Source of the DNA: SCGC-AAA076-P13 sp965656035
GTDB lineage: Bacteria > Pseudomonadota > Gammaproteobacteria > Magnimaribacterales > D2472
Length of the DNA stretch: 10,231 bases
NCBI GenBank assembly: GCA_965656035.1
Contig: CBFHIO010000037.1
Coordinates: 1-10,231 of the forward strand
Direction: 5' to 3'
Shown here: positions 1-7,183 of the stretch, one piece after another
Position numbering within the stretch: position 1 is the stretch's first letter
How the letters are laid out: every line of letters begins with the position of its first letter
The notes under the pieces: generated by a model
Database searches by the model: none
The model's input: the letters and a program-made list of their open reading frames with translations, nothing else
What the model was told of the DNA's origin: nothing
Made by a program: the position numbers and the translations under genes

Positions 1-1557
1 GGTGGAAAAATTCATTTTGCAATAGGTTTTGGTATTGCAAACTCAATAATGGTTGAGGGTGAAAACGGTAATATCATTATTGATGCCTCAGATAGCACAT
101 TTGAAGCATCTGAAATTTATAAAAGATTCCAAAAGCTAAATAATAATCCGGTAGTTGCAATAATTTATACTCATAATCATGGCGACCATACTTTTGGAGC
201 AGCACATTATTTAACAACCCAAGAAGAAAGACCAAGGATTATTGCGCACGAATCAACTGACTATTACATGCAGAGGATTTTAGGAATAATAAATCCAATA
301 ATAAGTACGAGAAGTACTAGAATGTTTGGTACAGCATTAGCTGAAGAAGAGGTTATTAATGTAGGCATTGGAAAAAGTTTAAATATTGCTAAATCTCCAT
401 TTGGCTATATCAAGCCAGATACAACTTTTAAGGACGAGTTAAAAATAAAGATTTCTGGAGTAGATATCGAACTATATCATGCCCCTGGGGAAACCAACGA
501 TCAATTATTCGTATGGCTTCCAAAGCATAAGTCTTTAATGCCAGGAGATAATATATATAAAACCTTCCCAAATCTTTACACGATTAGAGGGACAACTCAC
601 AGAGATGTTATGGGCTGGGTCTCAAGCCTAGATCATATGCGATCATATAACCCTGAATATATATTCCCAAGTCACACTAAGCCAATCATAGGATCCGAAG
701 AGGCAATGAATGCATTAACTGTTTATAGAGATGCAATTCAGTATGTTCATGATCAAACAATTAGGCTAATGAATGAGGGTTATTATCCTGATCAGATTAT
801 TGAGATGGTAGATTTACCAACTTCAATTAAAAGTTCTCCTTTTTTGTCTGAATTTTACGGTACTGTTAGATGGTCTGTTAAAAGCATTTTTAATGGGTAT
901 TTGGGTTGGTTTAATGGTAACCCTGCTGACCTTGATCCTTTGTCTAGAAAGACAGAAGCTCAAAAGCTTGCAAAATTAGTTGGAGGTGAACAATTATTAT
1001 TTGAAGCATTAAAAAAATCTGTAACAGATGATGATATGCAATGGGCTCTTCAATTAAGCGATAAACTTCTTGCACTTGAATATTCAGTTGATGAAGTTAA
1101 TAAGTTAAGGCAAGAAGCTCTCATATACATTGGTTTGCGAGCCTCAAATCCAAATAAAAGAAATTATTTCTTATCATCTGCAATGGAATTAGATGACAGT
1201 TTTGATGGCTATCCAGAACCAGAGAGAACGGAAGAGGGTGTAAGAGAAATTTCAATTGATACCTTGTTAAGCATTTTATCTGTAAGATTAAATCCCAATA
1301 AAGTGATTGATCAAAATATTCGGGTATGTTTTTTATTTTCATCAGGCCTAACAAGAAGTATTTCAATTCGAAATCAAGTAGCATCAGTTTCATCTAGAAT
1401 TGATATACCCTGTGACATTACAGTTCAAACTTCTGAACATAATTTTAAAATGACATTATCAGGTTTATTAAACCCTGTAATGGCTATTGCTACAGGAGAA
1501 ATAGTCGTAGATGGGGGTAGTACTAATTTTTTACAGTTCTTATCTTATTTTAGATAA
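1..1557 (+). CDS. Alkylsulfatase-like metallo-beta-lactamase-fold hydrolase (5' partial)
   Basis: The frame is open from base 1 (the ATG at 49 is internal), so the N-terminus, any signal peptide and probably 100-150 residues are missing; 518 residues are visible. Numbered from base 1, the metallo-beta-lactamase domain covers about residues 1-230 with the HxHxDH metal motif (H58, H60, D62, H63), E164 in APGET, D183 in PGDN and H225 in PSHT. Next comes an alkylsulfatase dimerisation domain (about 260-400, with YLGWFNGNPADL) and an SCP2-like C-terminal domain (about 415-518). This order is that of the SdsA1/YjcS/BDS1 family, which hydrolyses alkyl sulfate esters with a two-metal centre. The real substrate is unknown; the APGETND/PGDN version differs from the classical AEN form and may act on another ester. 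It converges on the DUF6231-like gene with a 2-bp gap. Confidence 0.85.
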   Translation, partial: GGKIHFAIGFGIANSIMVEGENGNIIIDASDSTFEASEIYKRFQKLNNNPVVAIIYTHNHGDHTFGAAHYLTTQEERPRIIAHESTDYYMQRILGIINPIISTRSTRMFGTALAEEEVINVGIGKSLNIAKSPFGYIKPDTTFKDELKIKISGVDIELYHAPGETNDQLFVWLPKHKSLMPGDNIYKTFPNLYTIRGTTHRDVMGWVSSLDHMRSYNPEYIFPSHTKPIIGSEEAMNALTVYRDAIQYVHDQTIRLMNEGYYPDQIIEMVDLPTSIKSSPFLSEFYGTVRWSVKSIFNGYLGWFNGNPADLDPLSRKTEAQKLAKLVGGEQLLFEALKKSVTDDDMQWALQLSDKLLALEYSVDEVNKLRQEALIYIGLRASNPNKRNYFLSSAMELDDSFDGYPEPERTEEGVREISIDTLLSILSVRLNPNKVIDQNIRVCFLFSSGLTRSISIRNQVASVSSRIDIPCDITVQTSEHNFKMTLSGLLNPVMAIATGEIVVDGGSTNFLQFLSYFR

Positions 1558-1559
1558 AG

Positions 1560-2015
1560 CTACCACCTATACTTATCAAAGTTTTCTGGATTTGCCCATC
1601 CATCAGCATTATTCCACGATCTTTTGTTGTTATAGGTTTTTAGATTATATGAAAAACATAATAATTTATTAGAACTATCTTCTAGCTCAACTTGAAAGCC
1701 AAGTTTAATCATAGTGGATTCTTTAATGCCATCTTTAGGGATTGAGAAGATAATTATTTTTTGACTCAACAGATTTTTAATAGTTCCAACCTGACTTTCA
1801 GATAGCTCAATATCATCCATAACAATAAATAAATCTGTAGGCTCTTTAATGTAATCAAGGCTTGGATCGATGCTTAAATGCTCAATACCACAATTTTCGA
1901 ATGCTTTTACTAATATTGAAATGTCTTGAGTGGTGACTATTTGAAGATTTTTACAATCTTCATGATTAAGGGTTTCTAAAATAAATTGATTTAATATTTC
2001 TTCCCTTTCTTTCAT
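1560..2015 (-). CDS. Conserved hypothetical protein, probably DUF6231 family
   Basis: This 151-residue soluble protein has no signal peptide or membrane segment. The middle alternates predicted strands and helices (IVTTQDISILV, DLFIVMDDIEL, KIIIFSIPK), suggesting a Rossmann-like fold, but I see no glycine-rich cofactor loop. The C-terminus ends in a Trp/Asn-rich tail, WANPENFDKYRW, which I recognise from gammaproteobacterial DUF6231 proteins; that is from memory. Function is unknown. Its ATG overlaps the malate dehydrogenase stop as ATGA, so it is probably translated by coupling to that gene. It is the last gene of the alkB-like/mdh/DUF6231 unit. Its stop lies 2 bp from that of the convergent alkylsulfatase gene, leaving no room for a separate terminator. 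Confidence 0.75.
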   Translation of the reverse strand: MKEREEILNQFILETLNHEDCKNLQIVTTQDISILVKAFENCGIEHLSIDPSLDYIKEPTDLFIVMDDIELSESQVGTIKNLLSQKIIIFSIPKDGIKESTMIKLGFQVELEDSSNKLLCFSYNLKTYNNKRSWNNADGWANPENFDKYRW

Positions 2016-3010
2016 TTAAGTAAATGTTTTACAGCCTCTCTTTCAGATTCCAACTCATCTATAGATATTTGAAACTTTTGCTTTGCAAATTCTGATAATG
2101 ATTGGTCTCTTTTTATTTCAATAGTTCCATCAGGTAGTGTAAAAAGAGGGTATCCACAAATTAAACCTTCTGGAACACCATATGCTCCGTCACTTGCAAC
2201 AGCAGCGCTAAATGAATCACCTTCTTCAGTTGGGCTTTCACAAGCTATTATCGTATCCAAAGCGGCTTTTGCTGCTGATGTTGCTGATGAGGCTCCCCTA
2301 GAGTCAATAACAGCCTTACCTCGTTGCTGAACAGTTGGAAGAAAAGTATTTTCTACCCAGTTCATATCATTTATAACTTCGCTACCAGCTTTATCACAGA
2401 TGAGCACATTTTCTACATCAGGATACATCGTAGGACTATGATTACCCCAAATAATCATATTTTTAATCTCACTAATATTTGATCCAGTCTTTTTGCTTAT
2501 TACTGACTTAGCTCTGCTTGAATCAAGCATTGTCATTGCCATCCATAATTGTGAGTCTTTGCCGGCTGCATTTTTTCCTATAAGTGCATTTGTATTAGCG
2601 GGATTGCCTACAACTAAGATTTTTGCATTCTCCTTGCCATACTTTCCAATAGCTTCCCCTTGAGTAACAAAAATACCACCATTAATTTTTAATAAATCAG
2701 ATCTTTCTTCAATTTTTTTTCCTTCATAAACAATTCCTCTTGGAATACTGCCAACAAGCAGGAACCAATCAGCATCATGAGATGCTTCTTCAAAATTATC
2801 CGTATATTTTACTTCACCCATATTAGGAAAATAGGAATCCTCTAGCTCCATGACCAAACCTTCGAGCTTGCTAACAACTTGAGGTATTTCTACTAGATAT
2901 AAATCAACAATTTTATTACCAAATGTTTTTCCATCAACCAATCTAGGTATTAGAGAGTATGATATTTGGCCTGCTGCACCTGTCACTACAACTTTTACTC
3001 TTGAACTCAT
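2012..3010 (-). CDS. mdh: Malate dehydrogenase, type 2 (NAD-dependent)
   Basis: This cytoplasmic TCA-cycle enzyme interconverts malate and oxaloacetate with NAD+. The 332-residue protein begins with the NAD-binding loop VTGAAGQISYSL (9-20). E41 in LVEIP, at the end of the second strand, favours NAD over NADP. Later come LEGLVMELEDSYFP (49-62), VVGNPANTNAL (133-143), the substrate arginine and aspartate of LDSSR (D163, R166) and the catalytic histidine of WGNHSPTMYP (H191). R91 (PRG) and R103 (ERSDLL) correspond to the two substrate-binding arginines of the mobile loop. The stretch between them is about six residues longer than in ordinary type 2 enzymes. An AAGGA ribosome site lies 5 nt before the ATG. 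It sits 21 bp after the AlkB-like gene and overlaps the next gene by 4 bp. Family confidence is high; strict malate specificity is inferred. Confidence 0.93.
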   Translation of the reverse strand: MSSRVKVVVTGAAGQISYSLIPRLVDGKTFGNKIVDLYLVEIPQVVSKLEGLVMELEDSYFPNMGEVKYTDNFEEASHDADWFLLVGSIPRGIVYEGKKIEERSDLLKINGGIFVTQGEAIGKYGKENAKILVVGNPANTNALIGKNAAGKDSQLWMAMTMLDSSRAKSVISKKTGSNISEIKNMIIWGNHSPTMYPDVENVLICDKAGSEVINDMNWVENTFLPTVQQRGKAVIDSRGASSATSAAKAALDTIIACESPTEEGDSFSAAVASDGAYGVPEGLICGYPLFTLPDGTIEIKRDQSLSEFAKQKFQISIDELESEREAVKHLLK

Positions 3011-3031
3011 TTTTTCCTTATTAAATTGAAA

Positions 3032-3625
3032 TTAATTGATAATTATATTCCTAAAAGTAAGATTTATTCTTGGCTTTTTAAATTTTTTTGTTTTTTTTAT
3101 TTCATGCTTCCAATATTCTTGTGTCCTTCCGCGCATAACTAAAAGTTGTCCGCTTGTTTGAGAAATAACTAGACTAGACTTATTTTTTTTATGTTTAAAA
3201 TATATATCCCTAGATTCTCCGAGAGATAAAGATGCTATTACAGGATTTTTACCAAGCTCTTTTTCATCATCAGAGTGAAGCCCCATTGAATCACTGCCAT
3301 CTCTATACAAGTTCGCCAGAACAGAATTAAATTTAAAAGATGTAATACTTTCTATTATTTTCTTAATTTCAAGCAATGTATTATTCCAATCATGCCTTTG
3401 AAGTTTTTTACCAGAATACGTATAGTTAATGCCATCATCAGCATGCCATGCCTGCAATCTGGGTATTTGATGAGTTTTACCAAAGATTTTTATGAAACCT
3501 GTCTCCCAATTTAAATTATGTAAGCATGATTCAAACCACAAATCTTTTTTTTGGTCGCATTCAGTAGTTTGATACAAATCAATTTCTAAATCTTGATACC
3601 CATATATTGTTTCTTTTTTTATCAA
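3032..3625 (-). CDS. AlkB-type Fe(II)/2-oxoglutarate dioxygenase (nucleic-acid demethylase, ALKBH2/3-like)
   Basis: The family removes alkyl groups such as 1-methyladenine and 3-methylcytosine from nucleic acids by oxidation, using Fe(II) and 2-oxoglutarate. The 197-residue protein has IPRLQAWHADDGINYTYSG (54-72), matching the substrate-recognition lid, then NLYRDG (105-110), the iron ligands H117 and D119 in GLHSDDE, PVIASLSLG (128-136), H174 in YWKHEI and the 2-oxoglutarate arginines R186 and R192 in RINLTFR. The usual GWHSDDE motif has Leu in place of Trp. The layout is closer to ALKBH2/3-type proteins than to E. coli AlkB. Translation starts at TTG: no other start codon lies between it and the upstream in-frame stop, the next Met is residue 113, and GGGAGGG sits just before it. 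It is the first gene of a three-gene minus-strand unit. Confidence 0.9.
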   Translation of the reverse strand: MIKKETIYGYQDLEIDLYQTTECDQKKDLWFESCLHNLNWETGFIKIFGKTHQIPRLQAWHADDGINYTYSGKKLQRHDWNNTLLEIKKIIESITSFKFNSVLANLYRDGSDSMGLHSDDEKELGKNPVIASLSLGESRDIYFKHKKNKSSLVISQTSGQLLVMRGRTQEYWKHEIKKTKKFKKPRINLTFRNIIIN

Positions 3626-3724
3626 GAACCCTCCCTTTTCTGAGATAGTAAATAAGGTTAATATTAATTAAAATAGTTTAGATTAGTTTAACGTACAACG
3701 ACTTCCAAAAAAGGAGTGAAATAA
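3626..3724. promoter_or_regulatory. Divergent intergenic region between the AlkB-like operon and the SDR-GST unit
   Basis: These 99 bp separate two divergently read units and must hold both promoters. The region is very AT-rich and contains a 10-bp palindrome, TTAATATTAA, at 3658-3667. Short -10-like strings (TAAAAT on plus, TACTAT on minus) occur, but I find no well-spaced -35 partner, so no promoter is assigned. The SDR ribosome site, AAAGGAG, lies 8 nt before the ATG at 3725. Confidence 0.45.
3629..3635 (-). promoter_or_regulatory. Strong Shine-Dalgarno site setting the TTG start of the AlkB-like gene
   Basis: On the minus strand GGGAGGG lies upstream of TTG at 3625-3623, with 5 nt between the GGAG core and the start. 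This strong match supports the non-ATG start; the frame offers no ATG, GTG or other TTG between here and the upstream TAA. Confidence 0.7.
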
Positions 3725-4627
3725 ATGAGTATTAGATTTGATGATCAGGTTGCAATTGTAACTGGTGCTGGTGGCGGGTTAGGAAAAGAGCACGCATTAG
3801 GGCTTGCAAGAAGAGGGGCTAAGGTTGTTGTTAACGATCTTGGTGGTGGTGTTGATGGAAGTGGTGCAAGCGATGCTGCCAAGGAGGTAGTTGACCAGAT
3901 TAAATCTGAAGGCGGCGAAGCAATTGCAAATGGCGCAAGTGTTACTGATTTAGAAGCAGTTCAAGCTATGGTTAATGAAGCTAAAGATAAATGGGGAAGG
4001 GTAGATATTCTCGTTAACAATGCTGGTATTTTGAGAGATAAAAGTTTTCATAAAGATACAATTGAAAGCTTTAATGCCGTTATGGATGTCCATTTTCAAG
4101 GAACTTTAAATTGCACTCACACTGTTTATCCAATAATGAGAGAACAAGAGTTTGGAAGAATTATCTTTACCAGTTCATCTAGTGGTGTCTTTGGTAATTT
4201 TGGCCAAGCGAATTACGGATCTGCAAAAATGGCAATGGTTGGACTAATGAATACATTAAAATTAGAAGGACAAAAATATAATGTCTATTCTAATTCTATA
4301 ACTCCAGTGGCTTACACAAGGATGACAGAAGGGCTAATTCCTGAAGATTTTGGTAAAAATATGCAGCCAGAGCATGTAACCCCTGCCGTTATCTATCTAG
4401 CCAGCAAGAATGCTCCAAACGGAGTTGTTATGGTTGCTGGAGCTGGTGTCTTTGCTCGAATATTTATTCATGAAACAATGGGTATTAATCTTGGTACTGG
4501 TGAGGATATGACGCCTGAGAATATAGCTGCTAATTGGGACAAGGTTTCTGATATGGATGATGCGAGACCGCTACAAAATGGTGGTGAGCAAACTCTTAAA
4601 ATATTTGAACTAATTAATAAAGGCTAA
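3725..4627 (+). CDS. Short-chain dehydrogenase resembling the (3R)-hydroxyacyl-CoA dehydrogenase domain of MFE-2
   Basis: This 300-residue cytoplasmic oxidoreductase has the classical SDR layout: nucleotide loop TGAGGGLG (13-20), D38 at the end of the second strand in VNDLGGG (prefers NAD), NNAGILRDKSF (98-108), a catalytic serine in FTSSSSG (around 151), and the catalytic Y164 and K168 in GNFGQANYGSAK. VNDLGGG, NNAGILRD and the YGNFGQANY-like stretch are hallmarks of the dehydrogenase domain of peroxisomal multifunctional enzyme type 2 (17-beta-HSD4), which oxidises 3-hydroxyacyl-CoA. Here the domain stands alone, without hydratase or SCP2 domains. A tail of about 50 residues (250-300) extends beyond the usual 250-residue SDR core, as in single-domain members of this branch. 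Substrate is inferred from family resemblance only. Its TAA is 2 bp before the GST-like gene, so the two are very likely co-transcribed. Confidence 0.88.
   Translation: MSIRFDDQVAIVTGAGGGLGKEHALGLARRGAKVVVNDLGGGVDGSGASDAAKEVVDQIKSEGGEAIANGASVTDLEAVQAMVNEAKDKWGRVDILVNNAGILRDKSFHKDTIESFNAVMDVHFQGTLNCTHTVYPIMREQEFGRIIFTSSSSGVFGNFGQANYGSAKMAMVGLMNTLKLEGQKYNVYSNSITPVAYTRMTEGLIPEDFGKNMQPEHVTPAVIYLASKNAPNGVVMVAGAGVFARIFIHETMGINLGTGEDMTPENIAANWDKVSDMDDARPLQNGGEQTLKIFELINKG
4619..4623 (+). promoter_or_regulatory. Ribosome-binding site for the TTG-started GST-like gene
   Basis: AAAGG overlaps the last codons of the SDR gene and sits 6 nt before TTG at 4630. It supports this start, since the next Met in the frame is residue 97, past the whole thioredoxin-like domain. 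Confidence 0.5.
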
Positions 4628-4629
4628 TT

Positions 4630-5244
4630 TTGAAGCTATATTCAAGCATACTTGCTCCTAGTCCGCTCAAGGTTTTAATTTTTTTAAAAGAAAAGGGTAT
4701 CTTAGATCAGGTCGAAGTTATCAATTTAGACTTAGCAAAACTTGAGCATAAAACGCCTGAGTATAAAGCTATTGCACCAAACTCGAAGGTGCCTGCTTTA
4801 AAGCTAGATGATGATACAGTTATTTTAGAAACAACTGCTATTTGTAGATATCTAGAATCCTTGTATCCTGAGCCAAACTTATTTGGAGAAAGCCCTATTG
4901 AGATTGCTTCCATTGAGATGTGGTACTCAAGGGTGACTTATGAGCTGATTGTGCCTTTAATGCATGGCTTTAGACATACACACCCTCACATGGCTCAAAT
5001 GGAGAATCAAAACCAGGAATATGGATTAGCTCAAAGAGAGCTGGCAGTTAAATCTTTAGACATCTATGATAATCTTATGGCAACCAGAGAATATATTGCA
5101 GGAGAGAGGTTTACTTATGCAGACATACAAATGGTCACTTCACTGCAATTCTTGGTCAGACTTAATAAGCTTGATCTAAAAGATTATAATAATCTGAATG
5201 ACTATATAAACCAGGTCTCTAGCAGATCAAGTTTCTCTATATAA
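4630..5244 (+). CDS. Glutathione S-transferase-like protein
   Basis: This 204-residue protein has an N-terminal thioredoxin-like GST domain (about 1-80) with MKLYSSILAPSPLKV, a cis-proline motif VPAL (54-57) and ETTAICRYLE (67-76), the glutathione gamma-glutamyl contact written ET where ES is usual. The all-helical C-terminal domain (about 90-200) carries the N-capping box TYAD (T162, D165). S5/S6 are candidate catalytic residues near the N-terminus. Such proteins conjugate or exchange glutathione on electrophiles; the substrate cannot be read from sequence. It starts with TTG 2 bp after the SDR stop, so it is probably translated from the same message and may act on a related substrate. The stop is 20 bp from that of the convergent hemolysin III gene, and no terminator hairpin is visible between them. 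Confidence 0.85.
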   Translation: MKLYSSILAPSPLKVLIFLKEKGILDQVEVINLDLAKLEHKTPEYKAIAPNSKVPALKLDDDTVILETTAICRYLESLYPEPNLFGESPIEIASIEMWYSRVTYELIVPLMHGFRHTHPHMAQMENQNQEYGLAQRELAVKSLDIYDNLMATREYIAGERFTYADIQMVTSLQFLVRLNKLDLKDYNNLNDYINQVSSRSSFSI

Positions 5245-5264
5245 TTAATTTTATCTCTATCCTT

Positions 5265-5903
5265 TTACCCAACTATAGAATATATAACTATAAAATGTAG
5301 TATCGCTGCAATTGAGACTAGAACATGAAAAAACTCATGATAGCCAAAATACTTTGGACTAAAATTTGGAAACTTTAATCCATAGCCTATAGCTCCAACT
5401 GAATATATACCTCCACCTACCACAGTCAAAATAAAATTAGTTAAGCCCATTGCTGATGACATGACCGCAAGATAGGGTAGTGCCATATACCCTGCAACTA
5501 CATAAATAAATGCTCTTAGTAAACGATGTATGTTTGTAAATACAACTGCTTGCAGGATACCTATTCCTGCAATGATCCAAATAATCAATAAAAGCTGTAA
5601 ACCAAGATTAGTTGGCAGCACCAGAAGACATATCGGAGTGAAACTTCCAGCTATCATTATAAATATCGATAGATGGTCAAGCTTTCTCATCACCTTTAGA
5701 ACTCTAGGTCTCCAATCAACCTTGTGGTAAAGGGCGCTAAAACCAAACATCATAAATATTCCTACAGAATAAATAATGGTAGATATAAGTTCTATCGATG
5801 AAGTGCTTTTTATGATTAGAGGTATACAAGCACCTATGGAAACAAAAAACATCCACTCATGAAAATAGCCTCTCAAGAGAGGCTTTTCTAATGAGCTTTT
5901 CAT
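5265..5903 (-). CDS. Hemolysin III / PAQR-family (CREST) seven-TM membrane protein
   Basis: This 212-residue inner-membrane protein has seven hydrophobic segments, at roughly 19-35, 41-58, 78-96, 102-122, 130-148, 155-175 and 188-208. The conserved metal-site residues of the family are present: S56 and H60 in SALYH, D76 in LDHLSIF, and H189 and H193 in HEFFH. The family includes YqfA and Bacillus hemolysin III and is related to adiponectin receptors. Members are predicted metal-dependent hydrolases linked to membrane lipid homeostasis; 'hemolysin' is a historical name and not evidence of toxin activity. Its ATG abuts the nrdB stop (TAAATG), so it is read as the third gene after nrdAB. GGGAG ends 3 nt before the ATG, a rather short spacing. 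A GC-rich hairpin covers codons 7-13. Confidence 0.9.
   Translation of the reverse strand: MKSSLEKPLLRGYFHEWMFFVSIGACIPLIIKSTSSIELISTIIYSVGIFMMFGFSALYHKVDWRPRVLKVMRKLDHLSIFIMIAGSFTPICLLVLPTNLGLQLLLIIWIIAGIGILQAVVFTNIHRLLRAFIYVVAGYMALPYLAVMSSAMGLTNFILTVVGGGIYSVGAIGYGLKFPNFSPKYFGYHEFFHVLVSIAAILHFIVIYSIVG
5867..5884. repeat. GC-rich inverted repeat in the first codons of the hemolysin III gene
   Basis: AGCCTCTC, two central bases, then GAGAGGCT form an 18-bp near-palindrome. As RNA from the minus strand it folds as a seven-pair stem capped by a CUUG tetraloop, followed by AUUUUC. As plus-strand RNA it is followed by a short UUUUCU run. It stands out in this AT-rich DNA and lies about 20-36 nt into the gene. 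It could attenuate read-through from nrdAB, slow ribosome loading, or be chance. Confidence 0.5.
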
Positions 5904-7169
5904 TTACTCCCAGTTAAGGGCGCCGCCTACCTGATACTCAGTAACTCTGGTTTCAAAGAAGTTCTTCTCTTTTCTCAAGTCAATAATTTCAGACATCCAA
6001 GGAAAAGGATTTCCCACACCTTTAAACTCTTCTTGCAAGCCTATCTGAGTCAATCTTCTATTTGCAATAAATTTAAGATATTCTTCCATCATTGCGGCAT
6101 TCATTCCTAAAACACCTCGAGGCATGGTATCTCTTGCATACATGATTTCTAATTCAGTACCTTCAAGTATCATTTGTGCAGCTTCAGCCTTCATTTCTTC
6201 GTCCCACAAATGAGGGTTTTCAATCTTAATTTGGTTGATTACATCTATACCAAAGTTAACATGCATAGATTCGTCTCTTAAAATATATTGGAACTGTTCT
6301 GCTGTTCCAGTCATTTTATTTCTTCGACCCATTGATAATATTTGAGTAAAGCCACAATAGAAGAAGATTCCTTCTAAAACGCAATAAAATGCAATTAGGT
6401 TTTTAAGAAGCTGTTTATCAGTTTCCACAGTACCTGTTTTAAATTCAGGATCTGATATTTCTTGTGTATATTTAAGACCCCATGCAGCTTTTCTCGAAAC
6501 ACAAGGTATTTCACGATACATATTGAATATTTCTCCTTCATCCATACCAAGTGATTCAATGCAGTATTGATAAGCATGAGTATGAATAGCTTCTTCTAGG
6601 CTTTGTCTCAAAATATATTGTCTGCATTCAGGATTTGTAATTAATCTATATAGTGCTAATACTAAGTTGTTTGCAACAAGAGAATCCGCAGTTGAAAAGA
6701 AACCTAAATTTCTTTTTACAATTGTTCTTTCGTCTTCTGTTAGGCCGTCTTCAGATTTCCATAGGACAATATCGTTTGTCATATTAATTTCTTGAGGCAT
6801 CCAGTGGTTGGCACTTCCGTCTAAATATTTTTGCCAGGCCCAATCATATTTAAATGGCACTAGTTGATTAAGATCTGCTTTACAGTTAATCATCATTTTG
6901 TCATCAACCTGAACTCTGGATCCTGCCATTTCATCTAGCTCTTCAACCCCAGCTGCATCATCTAGATTTTTTATAGCTTCTCTTGCCAGTTGCGCACGAG
7001 ATCCTTCTTCTATATTGATCGTATTTTCTTTTATTGGAGCTGCCGTATCCAACGTTGGTGCCGGTTTTTCTTTTTCAACAACTTGAGGTGTTACAACTTT
7101 TGGAGCAGCAGCATTTGCTTCTACGCCTATATTTGTTTCCTCTTTTCCGTAGTCATCCCAATTTAACAT
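5904..7169 (-). CDS. nrdB: Class Ia ribonucleoside-diphosphate reductase, beta subunit (radical-generating)
   Basis: NrdB holds the di-iron centre and stable tyrosyl radical that start nucleotide reduction in NrdA. The 421-residue protein has an N-terminal extension of about 85 residues, Ala/Pro-rich at 17-50 and probably disordered, much as in Pseudomonas NrdB. Predicted metal ligands are D162 (FFSTADSL), E193 and H196 (EEAIH), E266 (VLEGIFFY), and E300 and H303 (RDESMH). Y200 in HTHAYQY is the radical tyrosine. D162 together with Y200 separates it from Chlamydia-type class Ic proteins, which carry Glu and Phe there. Y412 near the C-terminus is the likely radical-transfer tyrosine. The ATG is preceded by AGGAGA and lies 14 bp after the nrdA stop, so the subunits are made from one message. 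The stop abuts the hemolysin III start. Confidence 0.97.
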   Translation of the reverse strand: MLNWDDYGKEETNIGVEANAAAPKVVTPQVVEKEKPAPTLDTAAPIKENTINIEEGSRAQLAREAIKNLDDAAGVEELDEMAGSRVQVDDKMMINCKADLNQLVPFKYDWAWQKYLDGSANHWMPQEINMTNDIVLWKSEDGLTEDERTIVKRNLGFFSTADSLVANNLVLALYRLITNPECRQYILRQSLEEAIHTHAYQYCIESLGMDEGEIFNMYREIPCVSRKAAWGLKYTQEISDPEFKTGTVETDKQLLKNLIAFYCVLEGIFFYCGFTQILSMGRRNKMTGTAEQFQYILRDESMHVNFGIDVINQIKIENPHLWDEEMKAEAAQMILEGTELEIMYARDTMPRGVLGMNAAMMEEYLKFIANRRLTQIGLQEEFKGVGNPFPWMSEIIDLRKEKNFFETRVTEYQVGGALNWE

Positions 7170-7183
7170 TTCATTCTCCTATA

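Noticed and set aside
1121..1393. Minus-strand open frame inside the alkylsulfatase-like gene
   Set aside because: It sits wholly opposite recognisable dimerisation-domain and SCP2-like coding sequence and has no identifiable motif.
1540..1557. TTATCT/AGATAA inverted repeat at the end of the alkylsulfatase-like gene
   Set aside because: The six-pair stem is almost all A-T and no T-run follows on either strand, so it is not a credible intrinsic terminator.
3658..3667. TTAATATTAA palindrome as an operator in the divergent region
   Set aside because: A 10-bp all-A/T palindrome is expected by chance in such AT-rich DNA, and no second copy is seen.
7163..7174. Three-codon ATG-AAA-TGT-TAA mini-frame overlapping the nrdB start
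   Set aside because: Its ATG falls directly against the Shine-Dalgarno sequence, too close for initiation; the in-frame nrdB ATG has proper spacing.
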